Source of the DNA: Sphingobacterium sp. UBA7855
Lineage (GTDB): Bacteria; Bacteroidota; Bacteroidia; Sphingobacteriales; Sphingobacteriaceae
Assembly: GCA_002500745.1 (NCBI GenBank)
Contig: DLST01000020.1
Coordinates: forward strand, 62,001-126,000
Direction: 5' to 3'
Length of the DNA stretch: 64,000 nt
In this document: in pieces, positions 34,662 through 42,494 of the stretch
Layout of the letters: each line of letters begins with the position of its first letter
Numbering within the stretch: position 1 is the stretch's first letter
Notes under the pieces: generated by a model
Seen by the model: only the letters and a program-made list of their open reading frames with translations
What the model was told of the DNA's origin: nothing
Databases searched by the model: none
Translations under genes and position numbers: made by a program

Positions 34662-36656
34662 ATGAACTCCCCGAACGAAGGCCCATTTGATAATTCCTTT
34701 AGTACTGAATTAATTATTCAGGCTTTAGCTTCCTCGCCTGCACCTACCGCTATATATTCCGGCGAAAATATGATTATCCGTTTTGCAAATGCTGGCATGT
34801 TAGCACTCTGGGGCAAAGAATCTTCTGTTATCGGCAAACCGTTAATGGAAGCGATTCCCGAACTTGAGGGCCAGCCGTTTCTAAAACTGCTACAAGAAGT
34901 GTGGCATACCGGAAAAACGTATGCTGTATCTGAGGCGCCCGCTGTACTGATCAAAAACGGAAAGGAAACCCTGAATTATTTTGATTACGAATATAGAGCG
35001 CTTGTTGACCAAGATCAAAAAACATGGTGTATCTTAAATACTGCTCTCGAAGTAACTTCGCGTAGGGAATTTCTGCGGCAGATAAAGCAGAAAGAAGAAA
35101 TAGAGCAGGCACTCAATGAGGAAATGGCTGCTACACTTGAGGAACTTACTGCCACTAATGAAGAACTCAATAGCTATATAAAGCAGCTTGCAGATAGTCG
35201 GGAGTATATCCGAGCAATCATAGCGCAGGCACCTGTCGGTATTGCCATGTTGAACGGTCCCGAACATCTCATTGAAATTGCCAATCCTGCAATTCTCGAG
35301 ATTTGGGGTCGCAAGGAGTCAGAATTAATCGGATTTCCTCATGAAAGTGCGCGGCCAGAGCTACAGGGACAGCCCGTTAACGAATGGATTAAACACGTAT
35401 ATAGAACCGGAGAGCCTAAAATTAATACAGAATTCTCGGTAAAACTGTTGCACAAAGATGGCTTGAGAGAAGCGATCGTAAATTCTATCTATCAGCCTAT
35501 ATTTTCAGGAGATGGCCATATTTCCGGTGTACTTATCATCCTAGAAGAAATTACCCAACAGTTTTTGGAAAAAAGGCGGAATGAGAATAATCAGCAGATG
35601 CTCGCACTAGCTATAGAAGCTGGTGAGCTCGCTACATTCTACTACCAAATTGCTACAAATAATTTTTCGGGGAACTCCATGCTCAAGACTTGGTTTGGCC
35701 TTTCAAGTTATGAAAATGCAGATCTTCAAGAAGCCTTATCAGTCATTTTACCAGAGGATATGGATCGTGTGATGGCAGCAATTCAATACGCAATTAGCCC
35801 TGAATCCAATGGTCATTATTTTGTGGAATATAGGATTAAAAATAAGATTGATAAAAAAATAAGGCTTCTTCAGGCAAATGGAAGAGTATTTTATGATCAA
35901 AATGGGAATCCATTAAGTTTAAATGGTACACTTAGGGATGTGACAGAGCAAAAGAAAGAGGAACAGCGTAAGGATGATTTTATGGGTATGGTCAGTCATG
36001 AGCTAAAGACACCACTAACATCGCTTAAAGCTTATCTGCAAATGTTACAGCAAATGGACTTTCATACAAAGGAAGCTGCACCTCAAAATATGCTTGGGAA
36101 ATCTATAAAGCAAGTTGATTATATGACCAGTATGATTAATGGCTTTCTCAACGTATCGCGGTTGGAATCGGGTATGATGTATATGGATAAAAAAGTTTTT
36201 GATTTCAAGTTGTTGTTTTCAGAAATTGAAGAAGAGATTCGCTTCACTGTCAAAACTCATAATTTTATTTTTAAATCTTCTGGGCCTGTGAATTTATATG
36301 CTGACCGAGAAAAGATAGCACAGGTGATACATAACCTGATTGGCAATGCCATAAAATATTCTGCTGTGGGGTCAACGATAATTACCGATTATGTAGTGGA
36401 TGATAAAAATATCAATATTAGTATTCGAGATCATGGAAAAGGAATCCCATTTGATGACCAGGAACGAATATTTGAACGTTATTATCGGGTGAAGGAAATT
36501 AGCAGTGGTGGAACAGCGGGGCTGGGTATCGGACTCTATCTATGTAAAGAAATAGTAGAACTCCATGATGGAACTATACGCGTAGAGAGTGTTCAAAATG
36601 AAGGTAGCGCCTTTTCCTTCTGCCTGCCACTCCCGTTAAGCGCAGTTGCATTATAA
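34662..36656 (+). CDS. Multi-PAS sensor histidine kinase, paralogue of the 31047 gene
   Basis: 664 residues from the ATG at 34662 (MNSPNEGPFDNSFSTELIIQ), which gives the same length and start (MNSP) as its paralogue; the frame is open 36 codons further up. Same layout: PAS (LALWGKESSVIGKPLMEAIP), coiled coil with ELTATNEELNSYIKQL, PAS (LEIWGRKESELIGF), third PAS, HisKA with SHELKTPLTSLKAYL, HATPase (NLIGNAIKYSA, DHGKGIPFDDQERIFERYYR, GLGIGLYLCKEIV). No TM helices. The convergent single-domain receiver ends 13 bp from its stop and is the obvious candidate partner. Confidence 0.92.
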   Translation: MNSPNEGPFDNSFSTELIIQALASSPAPTAIYSGENMIIRFANAGMLALWGKESSVIGKPLMEAIPELEGQPFLKLLQEVWHTGKTYAVSEAPAVLIKNGKETLNYFDYEYRALVDQDQKTWCILNTALEVTSRREFLRQIKQKEEIEQALNEEMAATLEELTATNEELNSYIKQLADSREYIRAIIAQAPVGIAMLNGPEHLIEIANPAILEIWGRKESELIGFPHESARPELQGQPVNEWIKHVYRTGEPKINTEFSVKLLHKDGLREAIVNSIYQPIFSGDGHISGVLIILEEITQQFLEKRRNENNQQMLALAIEAGELATFYYQIATNNFSGNSMLKTWFGLSSYENADLQEALSVILPEDMDRVMAAIQYAISPESNGHYFVEYRIKNKIDKKIRLLQANGRVFYDQNGNPLSLNGTLRDVTEQKKEEQRKDDFMGMVSHELKTPLTSLKAYLQMLQQMDFHTKEAAPQNMLGKSIKQVDYMTSMINGFLNVSRLESGMMYMDKKVFDFKLLFSEIEEEIRFTVKTHNFIFKSSGPVNLYADREKIAQVIHNLIGNAIKYSAVGSTIITDYVVDDKNINISIRDHGKGIPFDDQERIFERYYRVKEISSGGTAGLGIGLYLCKEIVELHDGTIRVESVQNEGSAFSFCLPLPLSAVAL

Positions 36657-36669
36657 TCTCCAGCCAGTC

Positions 36670-37035
36670 TTATGCCTGGACTGCGATCAATTGAGCAACC
36701 TTTGAAATAACATCGTTTATATCAAATGGTTTGCTCATAAAATCATCAGCGCTGTGTGGATCGTCAGTTTTTATAATTTTAGCGTGAGCACTCATCAATA
36801 ATACTGGCACTTTAGATGTTATTGGGTCGCATTTAAGTTCTCGACACACCTCGGTTCCGAGTCCATCAGGCAACATCACGTCAAGCATAAATAAATCCGG
36901 CTGAACAGCCATTTCTCTACAATTGAACTCCTTTACACTTGAAAAGGTTACGACATTATAATTTTGTGATGATAAAAGAAGTTCAAGCACTTCCTGTATA
37001 CCAACCTCATCTTCTAGAATAAAAACAGTTTTCAT
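36670..37035 (-). CDS. Single-domain response regulator (receiver only)
   Basis: 121 residues, only a receiver domain: acidic pair in FILEDEVGIQE, phospho-Asp in DLFMLDVMLPDGLG, Ser/Thr in VLLMSAHAK and Lys in DFMSKPFDINDV. No output domain, so it would act by protein contact or as part of a phosphorelay. Convergent with the PAS kinase at 34662. The gene lies downstream of a large inverted repeat. Confidence 0.9.
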   Translation of the reverse strand: MKTVFILEDEVGIQEVLELLLSSQNYNVVTFSSVKEFNCREMAVQPDLFMLDVMLPDGLGTEVCRELKCDPITSKVPVLLMSAHAKIIKTDDPHSADDFMSKPFDINDVISKVAQLIAVQA

Positions 37036-37128
37036 ATTTTATTTTAATGAACCCTAAATTGACAGCACAAACTGTCTTAAATAACCAATCGAAGGCGGGT
37101 CAAATAGTTCATGATACCTAAACAAAAA

Positions 37129-37231
37129 CTGTGCAAGTTATCGTGTATGATAAATTTCTTTTAAGAAATTACAATTGAAGGTCGCATCAGGTCTCCAAAC
37201 TTTAAAATTTATCAGCTCGTAACTTGCACAG
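37129..37231. repeat. 103-bp imperfect inverted repeat, possible miniature element
   Basis: CTGTGCAAGTTA (37129-37140) mirrors TAACTTGCACAG (37220-37231), and TGATAAATTT (37148-37157) mirrors AAATTTATCA (37205-37214), both perfectly. A third perfect hairpin, AATTTCTT-TT-AAGAAATT, lies at 37153-37170. The whole spans the gap between the aldehyde dehydrogenase end and the receiver start. It could be a MITE-like relic or a structured RNA region; no flanking target duplication is visible. Confidence 0.65.
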
Positions 37232-37292
37232 CTGGATATTATTCATGCTATCAATGAACCTACAATCCCGATCAGTCATTTAAGGTTACATC

Positions 37293-38612
37293 CTACTTAA
37301 CTTGGAGAATAGATCGTTTATGACTAAAATTCTCCAGACTGAACTTACCATGATATTTACCCATTCCAGAATTGCCTACTCCACCGAAAGGGAGATAATG
37401 AGATCCCACGTGAATCAATGTACTGTTAATTTCGGCATCACCGCTTGTTGTTCGTGCAATCACATCGTCTGCAAATTTTTGATCTTCCGAAAACACATAA
37501 AGCGCCAAAGGTTTTGGTCTACTGTTAATTTCATTTAAAGCTTCGTCTATATTAGTATAAGTGAGGATAGGTAATATTGGGCCAAATATTTCCTGTTGCA
37601 TCACATCATCCTCCCAACTTATATTCGTCATAAGTGTAGCTTCGAAATGACGTGTATCAAGATCGTATTTACCCCCATAGATCACTTTATCTGACGCTGC
37701 AGCTAAATAAGAAGCTAAGTTTTTGATCTGATGCTGACTGACAATCTTCCCTATTTTTCCTAATGATTTGTCTTCGTAAGTTACGCTCAAATACGACTTA
37801 AATCGGTCTATAAATTCGTCTTTGATAGATTCATGAACATAGACATAATCAGGGGCAACGCAGGTCTGTCCGCAATTAATCCACTTACCTGAAGAAATAC
37901 GCTGAACAGCTTTTTCTAGGTCAGCATCGTGATGAACGATCGTTGGAGATTTCCCTCCTAATTCTAATGTTAGCGGTATAAGCTGCTCAGCGGCAGCTTT
38001 CATGACGATCTTACCAACCTTTGGACTTCCAGTGAAAAAGATGTAGTCAAACGGAAGAGTTAACAAAAAGCTATTTTCTTCGATAGAACCCTGAAATACA
38101 GCAACGTAATTTTCATCAAACGCTTCTTTTACGATATCTTCAATAACCTGTGCAACATGTGGTGTGTTTTCAGATGGTTTTATCACAGCCGTGTTACCCG
38201 ACATCAGGGCGCCGATGAGCGGGCTGAAAGTCAACTGAACAGGATAGTTGAATGGACCGATAATGTAATTCACTCCATAGGGCTCGTAAATGTATTTACT
38301 AATGACATCAGCTCCTGAAGTATGTAATTTTGATTTAACAAAAGTTGGTTTTACCCATTCTTCCATATTCTGGATCATATCATCAAGTTCATTGAGTACA
38401 ATTTGAACTTCGGCATATTCTGCTTCCTCCCTGCTTTTCCCGAGATCGATATTTAAAGCCTCACAGATTGCGTCAGTATAGCTCGCAAAGACCTTGCGGA
38501 AATTTTGCAATTGCATTTTGCGAAACATAATTTCCTTCGTAGTCTGCGTTCTGAAAAAGTCTTTTTGTTTTTCAAATACGTTTTTTATCTTATTTTGAAT
38601 TTCAGTGCTCAT
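37293..38612 (-). CDS. Aldehyde dehydrogenase, class 3 type
   Basis: 439 residues from the ATG at 38612 (MSTEIQNKIKNVFEKQKDFF). Catalytic Glu is in LTLELGGKSPTIVHH and the catalytic Cys in NCGQTCVAPDYVYV; the NAD-binding FTGSPKVGKIVMKAAA and the IIGPFNYPVQLTFSPLIGAL substrate/cofactor segment are present. The length of about 440-460 and the C-terminal LPFGGVGNSGMGKYHGKFS match class 3/coniferyl-aldehyde-type enzymes, which oxidise aldehydes with NAD(P). It lies among an alcohol dehydrogenase and a DJ-1-type protein. Confidence 0.92.
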   Translation of the reverse strand: MSTEIQNKIKNVFEKQKDFFRTQTTKEIMFRKMQLQNFRKVFASYTDAICEALNIDLGKSREEAEYAEVQIVLNELDDMIQNMEEWVKPTFVKSKLHTSGADVISKYIYEPYGVNYIIGPFNYPVQLTFSPLIGALMSGNTAVIKPSENTPHVAQVIEDIVKEAFDENYVAVFQGSIEENSFLLTLPFDYIFFTGSPKVGKIVMKAAAEQLIPLTLELGGKSPTIVHHDADLEKAVQRISSGKWINCGQTCVAPDYVYVHESIKDEFIDRFKSYLSVTYEDKSLGKIGKIVSQHQIKNLASYLAAASDKVIYGGKYDLDTRHFEATLMTNISWEDDVMQQEIFGPILPILTYTNIDEALNEINSRPKPLALYVFSEDQKFADDVIARTTSGDAEINSTLIHVGSHYLPFGGVGNSGMGKYHGKFSLENFSHKRSILQVK

Positions 38613-38716
38613 TTTATTATTATTTTTCCCACCTTCAAAAATTTTGTCTAGCAACGGTAAGGTGGGTGCATTTGACTAATTTGATATTAAGTAGTGTTGC
38701 TGTGCCGTTAAATGAC

Positions 38717-38740
38717 AAAAGGCAGTATAAACTGCCTTTT
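38717..38740 (-). terminator. Terminator after the DJ-1-like gene
   Basis: AAAAGGCAGT (38717-38726) and ACTGCCTTTT (38731-38740) form a perfect 10-bp hairpin with a 4-nt loop just past the end of the DJ-1/PfpI gene on the minus strand, with Ts at the foot of the stem. Confidence 0.75.
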
Positions 38741-38751
38741 ATAGTATATTA

Positions 38752-39432
38752 TTATTTTTTTAGAAGTGTAATAAGCTTCTCCGCAACAGCTTCTGAAGAT
38801 GCAGGATTCTGTCCAGTGATAAGAAGACCATCTTCTACCACATGCACACCCCAGTCTTCTGTTTTGGTATAATGACCGCCTAATTTTTTCAACTCATCCT
38901 CTACAAGAAATGGGACTACCTCAGTGAGTTTGACAGCAGCTTCTTCACTATTCGAAAAACCAGTTACGTTTTTATCTTTAACAAATGCTTTACCATTTTC
39001 GAATTTTACATTTTTAAAGACACCGGGTGCGTGACACACAGCGCCTACAGGTTTTTTGCCGTTATAAAAATCAAGAATCAACTGTTGGGAATCGCTATCA
39101 TTTGCCAGATCCCAAAGCGGCCCATGACCTCCCGGATAAAATACGGCATCAAAATCGCTTGCTTTTTGATTACTCAATTTTTCGGTATTTGCAATAATAC
39201 GCTGTACTTCCTCATCCTTATAGTATCTTTCAGTCGCCGCCGTCTGTGCATCTGGAACCTCGCTATTTGGATCGACTGGAGCCTGTCCGCCCTTTGGAGT
39301 GGCAACGGTTATTGCAAAGCCAGCATCCTTAAACGAATAATAGGGAGCAGCGAATTCTTCCACCCAAAATCCCGTCTTATGTCCTGTATTTCCCAAATCA
39401 TCATGGGAAGTAACTACAAATAGTACTTTCAT
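38752..39432 (-). CDS. DJ-1/PfpI family protein, Hsp31-like (type 1 glutamine amidotransferase fold)
   Basis: 226 residues, the length of the HchA/Hsp31-like group. The nucleophile elbow is KPVGAVCHAPGVFKNVK, with Cys in VCHAPG, and the Glu-containing GFWVEEFAAPYYSFK is present near the N terminus. Related proteins show glyoxalase III (methylglyoxal) activity or act as deglycases/chaperones. With alcohol and aldehyde dehydrogenases as neighbours, carbonyl detoxification is a fair inference. The start is at 39432. Confidence 0.9.
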   Translation of the reverse strand: MKVLFVVTSHDDLGNTGHKTGFWVEEFAAPYYSFKDAGFAITVATPKGGQAPVDPNSEVPDAQTAATERYYKDEEVQRIIANTEKLSNQKASDFDAVFYPGGHGPLWDLANDSDSQQLILDFYNGKKPVGAVCHAPGVFKNVKFENGKAFVKDKNVTGFSNSEEAAVKLTEVVPFLVEDELKKLGGHYTKTEDWGVHVVEDGLLITGQNPASSEAVAEKLITLLKK

Positions 39433-39880
39433 GTTTTTTATATTTAGTGATTTTAATTTGTATCAAATGTTAAAATATCTCTCGCAGAGCATTAAGAAAT
39501 AACCATTAATTATAAAGCAACCTCGAAGATCAAATTAGATCAGCCCAGTTCCTGTCTTAATCATCTAGATCAAAGTTACAACTAAAACTATATTGTGCAA
39601 AATATACTATTGAAATACATATATCTTGACTTTAGTTTTACGATATGTTTCAATACCTGCTTGAAAAGTATAGTTTAATACGCTTTCCCTTTTAATAACA
39701 CCAAATATTACAAAATGGTTGGAATCTATTGATCAAATTTAAAAACCGGTAAAATTATACAGGCACGAAAACAAAACTAATTCGCACGTTTTGTAAAATC
39801 TCAATAGCGTAGAGGATTGATATTTTTGCAGCATTACTTACAACATAAAAATAGAAGCCAATAAACAAAAACTATTAGTC
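39433..39880. other. Intergenic region ahead of the copper/cytochrome island
   Basis: No credible gene in 448 bp between the divergent DJ-1-like and MbnP-like genes. It holds a weak Crp-type half palindrome near 39560-39574 and an exact TAnnTTTG -7 element (TATTTTTG, 39821-39828) 52 bp before the MbnP start; a TTTTG further up (39789-39793) is too far to be its ideal -33 partner. The rest is A/T-rich without obvious structure. Confidence 0.5.
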
Positions 39881-40648
39881 ATGCTAAAACAACCTTTTAA
39901 ATCCTTTTTGATTTTTACACCCTTGCTATCACTTTTCTCTTGCTCCAAAGAAAAAGAAATAATAATAAATAACAGCTCATTAGAACTGACGTTCGACAAT
40001 CGGGTTGGTAACGAGGATTTCAATATCAATAAGACCTATAACATCGATGGAGAAAATTACACATTTGATAGCTTTAGATATTGGATCAGCAATATAAAGC
40101 TGGAGACTCAGGACGGCTCTTGGTATGAAATTCCAAATGCGTATTACCTGATTGAAGAAACTGGCGAGGTAACAGTACAGGATGGCCAATATGTTTACCC
40201 CGCCAATAAACGGGAAACTATCGTATTGAATAACATTCCAAAAAACACCTATAAATCCATATCTTTTGCTGTAGGTGTAGACGAAAAACGGAACAACAAT
40301 CTCAGCGATGCCATTGGTGAACTATCAACCATGAAAGGTATGACCAACGTATCCTGGATGTGGCATACGAGTTATATATTCAGTAGTATCAAAGGGATGG
40401 TAGTAGATAAAACATCAAAAGTACTCAAAATAGAGACCGGACTGAACGAAAACTACCGGACAATTACTGTGAAAAAAGATATCAACCTTACACAAGAGGA
40501 CAAAGAAATAATAAAATTTGAGGGAGATGTAGTGACTATCCTTCAGGCAGTAGATAGCTGGAATAATCCTGCTGTGGCAGCATCAACTCCAAAGCTGATG
40601 GAAATAGTAGCAGACGCCTTCAAAAACAACTTCTTTAAATTAAAATAA
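39881..40648 (+). CDS. MbnP-like copper-binding lipoprotein (orphan copy)
   Basis: 255 residues with lipoprotein signal LLSLFSCSKEKE. The MbnP pattern is clear: LELTFDNRVGNEDFNINKTY, FDSFRYWISNIKLETQDGSW, YYLIEETGEVTVQ and the Trp-rich SWMWHTSYIFSSIKGMVVDK. MbnP proteins bind copper in the periplasm, and in a characterised member this depends on oxidation of a Trp to kynurenine by the partner MbnH. This copy has no MbnH gene beside it, unlike the two pairs at 48-52 kb, and resembles the 51357 copy most. The next gene starts 1 bp after its stop. Confidence 0.87.
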   Translation: MLKQPFKSFLIFTPLLSLFSCSKEKEIIINNSSLELTFDNRVGNEDFNINKTYNIDGENYTFDSFRYWISNIKLETQDGSWYEIPNAYYLIEETGEVTVQDGQYVYPANKRETIVLNNIPKNTYKSISFAVGVDEKRNNNLSDAIGELSTMKGMTNVSWMWHTSYIFSSIKGMVVDKTSKVLKIETGLNENYRTITVKKDINLTQEDKEIIKFEGDVVTILQAVDSWNNPAVAASTPKLMEIVADAFKNNFFKLK

Positions 40649-40649
40649 A

Positions 40650-41480
40650 ATGACTTTTACAATCAAACAGTTATTCGCTGTAACCCTTACAGGCTCTGCC
40701 CTATTTGTAGGCTGCTCAAAAGACGAAAAAACGACCGTAGTCCCCCATGAACGTGAGCCAATCTGTATACTTCAAGACTACTCGTCCAAATGGTTTATGG
40801 GTGATCGTGAAGGAAAACTGATAACAACCAAATTTAAGAACGATGCCGATAACAGGATAATCATTGGTTCAGTCGACAGCAATCCTATGTCATTCGAATA
40901 CTATAATGATAAAATTATTATAAAATATTTTGTTTTTGAGGAGCCTTATGTATCTATCGATGAGTACAAACTTAATAATAAGGGTCATGCGATAAGCATG
41001 ACCAGAAAAATGCACTCTTATAAGGATACTGAATTAAAAACCTATATGGAACTGACTTTTGACTATGATCAGAATGATCAACTCAAAGCAATCAAAGAAG
41101 GCGACAAGCAGGTGCTGCTCACATACCAAAATGGAAACTTGGTCAATGTGACTGACGGAATAGCCGGAGGAAGCTTTTCATTGACGTACAATACAGACAA
41201 ACCATACAAAGCTACGCCCCTATTTACCTTATCACCGTTTTATCACATTCAAACATTAATCAATCGAATACCGCAACCTGTCAACCAGACTTTACCATGG
41301 GGAATTCTGTACGCTGGTGGATACCTTGGCAAACAGGTGAAAAATCAAATCACAAGTATTGGATCTTATCATTTTGAGTACACAACTGATCAGGACGATA
41401 AAATTTTGCATCTAAAGGAAATCAATACACAGGAAAGCATTGATTCAACCGTTTACAATTTCAATTACCTGTGCAAATAA
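40650..41480 (+). CDS. Hypothetical lipoprotein, DUF4595-like repeats
   Basis: 276 residues with lipobox GSALFVGCSKDEK. The body is strand-rich with YD/RHS-like turns (ELTFDYDQNDQLKAIKEGD, LTYQNGNLVNVTDG, FEYTTDQDDKILHLKEIN), the pattern of DUF4595-type Bacteroidota lipoproteins of unknown role. It starts 1 bp after the MbnP-like stop, so it is co-transcribed, and a strong terminator follows. A link to copper is only by position. Confidence 0.78.
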   Translation: MTFTIKQLFAVTLTGSALFVGCSKDEKTTVVPHEREPICILQDYSSKWFMGDREGKLITTKFKNDADNRIIIGSVDSNPMSFEYYNDKIIIKYFVFEEPYVSIDEYKLNNKGHAISMTRKMHSYKDTELKTYMELTFDYDQNDQLKAIKEGDKQVLLTYQNGNLVNVTDGIAGGSFSLTYNTDKPYKATPLFTLSPFYHIQTLINRIPQPVNQTLPWGILYAGGYLGKQVKNQITSIGSYHFEYTTDQDDKILHLKEINTQESIDSTVYNFNYLCK

Positions 41481-41518
41481 GCCCTAAGTAGTAAGTTTTA
41501 TTCATCGTTTGCCAATAG

Positions 41519-41555
41519 AAGTCCCATGACAGCAATGCCAATGGGACTTTTTTAT
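41519..41555 (+). terminator. Intrinsic terminator
   Basis: AAGTCCCAT (41519-41527) pairs with ATGGGACTT (41541-41549) over a 13-nt loop and is followed by a T run, right after the MbnP/lipoprotein pair on the plus strand. Confidence 0.85.
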
Positions 41556-41662
41556 TATACAAATACTTCTAATAGGCTTGAATAGTAAAACTAAATGCAC
41601 GAAAACCGAAACGTAAAGGCGATAACGACTTGGTACTTTTGAAAAAACCATTTCAATAAAAA

Positions 41663-42028
41663 ATGAAAAATTTTTCAATAATTTTACCTGATCCTTCCTT
41701 CTTCTATGGAATTTATTATGAACAATATGATCTAAAAGTAATCTACAATAGATTTGTAATAGCATTAGGAAATGCTTTTACCTCCGATGCTCCAATATTC
41801 AATCCAGAAAAGTACCGGCGAACATTCAAAATCAAGGAAATTCTAAAAGATAATGCATCTTTTACAGATAAAGACGCGCTTTTCTCCATCAATACCTAGA
41901 CGGGAGTAATATCACTCAAGAAAAACGGTAGCCTTGATGCAGGAGAATACAAATTAAAAATTGAAACGACGGCTAATAATGGTCTAACTGCAAGTACGGA
42001 TTTCACCCTGGTGATGTCGCCACAATAG
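41663..42028 (+). pseudogene. Remnant of a surface protein with an Ig/cadherin-like domain, one in-frame TAG
   Basis: From ATG 41663 the frame runs 121 codons to TAG at 42026-42028 with a single stop, TAG at 41897-41899. Around that stop the product reads DALFSINT-stop-TGVISLKKNGSLDAGEYKLK, the usual FSIDxxTGVISL...GxYxLxxxATD strand pattern of bacterial Ig/cadherin-like domains in lipoproteins such as SusE-type N domains. No signal peptide is present, so the 5' end is probably also lost. It lies between two terminated units, free of operon context. Confidence 0.6.
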
Positions 42029-42100
42029 CAAAAAATTGATTCGATCAGTAGGCGAATGAGCTAAATTCTGGCCTACTGTCGAATCGAGGTTACGTAAATC

Positions 42101-42370
42101 TTAATATAATCCTTTGATGAACTGATAGTTTTTCTCTAGTTCTTCACCTTTGGATCTGAGGGAATTATCTTTTATCATGTAGAGGTATAGGCTCGAAATA
42201 TGGATACCCTGGAATACCACAACTAATGTTGAGAATAAGCCGGAGAGCACGCCCAGCCATAGCTGAGGTTGATTATTGAGATACCATGTCCATCCGAATG
42301 CAAACAATAGATATAAATCCATAAGATACAGCCATGATAAATGCGCTTTGGAAACTTTAAACTTGCTCAT
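42101..42370 (-). CDS. Two-TM membrane protein after the bd-like oxidase genes
   Basis: 89 residues with two TM segments at about 11-29 (LSWLYLMDLYLLFAFGWTW) and 36-62 (LWLGVLSGLFSTLVVVFQGI) and a charged C-terminal tail. No family recognised. It starts 2 bp after the 38-codon gene and belongs to the same transcript as the two bd-like subunits, so an accessory or assembly role is a reasonable guess. Confidence 0.68.
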   Translation of the reverse strand: MSKFKVSKAHLSWLYLMDLYLLFAFGWTWYLNNQPQLWLGVLSGLFSTLVVVFQGIHISSLYLYMIKDNSLRSKGEELEKNYQFIKGLY

Positions 42371-42372
42371 TG

Positions 42373-42489
42373 TTAATTTGTTTTTAAGAGTTCGATCAGA
42401 ATATAAATTACCTGCCCCAAGACCACTGCTATCAGCAGCATATCGAGAAGCCTATTTTTTTTGCGGTTCAATTCCTTAGATTGCATCAT
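42373..42489 (-). CDS. 38-aa single-TM small protein, possible CydX-like subunit
   Basis: ATG at 42489 opens 38 codons to TAA at 42373-42375. The product has a basic N terminus (MMQSKELNRKKNRLLD) and one hydrophobic helix (MLLIAVVLGQVIYILIELL) ending in a short KTN tail. It lies 5 bp after the second bd-like subunit and 2 bp before the next gene, so it is packed into the operon. Canonical cytochrome bd oxidases carry small single-TM subunits such as CydX (about 30-40 aa); size, topology and position match, but sequence similarity to CydX is not evident. Confidence 0.65.
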   Translation of the reverse strand: MMQSKELNRKKNRLLDMLLIAVVLGQVIYILIELLKTN

Positions 42490-42494
42490 TATAT

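Noticed and set aside
39789..39828. Complete -33/-7 promoter for the orphan MbnP
   Set aside because: The -7 element is exact, but the TTTTG upstream is 27 bp away, longer than the usual spacer.
11408..42028. Genome-wide amber recoding
   Set aside because: TAG also serves as the normal stop of intact genes such as those ending at 1893, 10403 and 22947, so decay is the simpler explanation.
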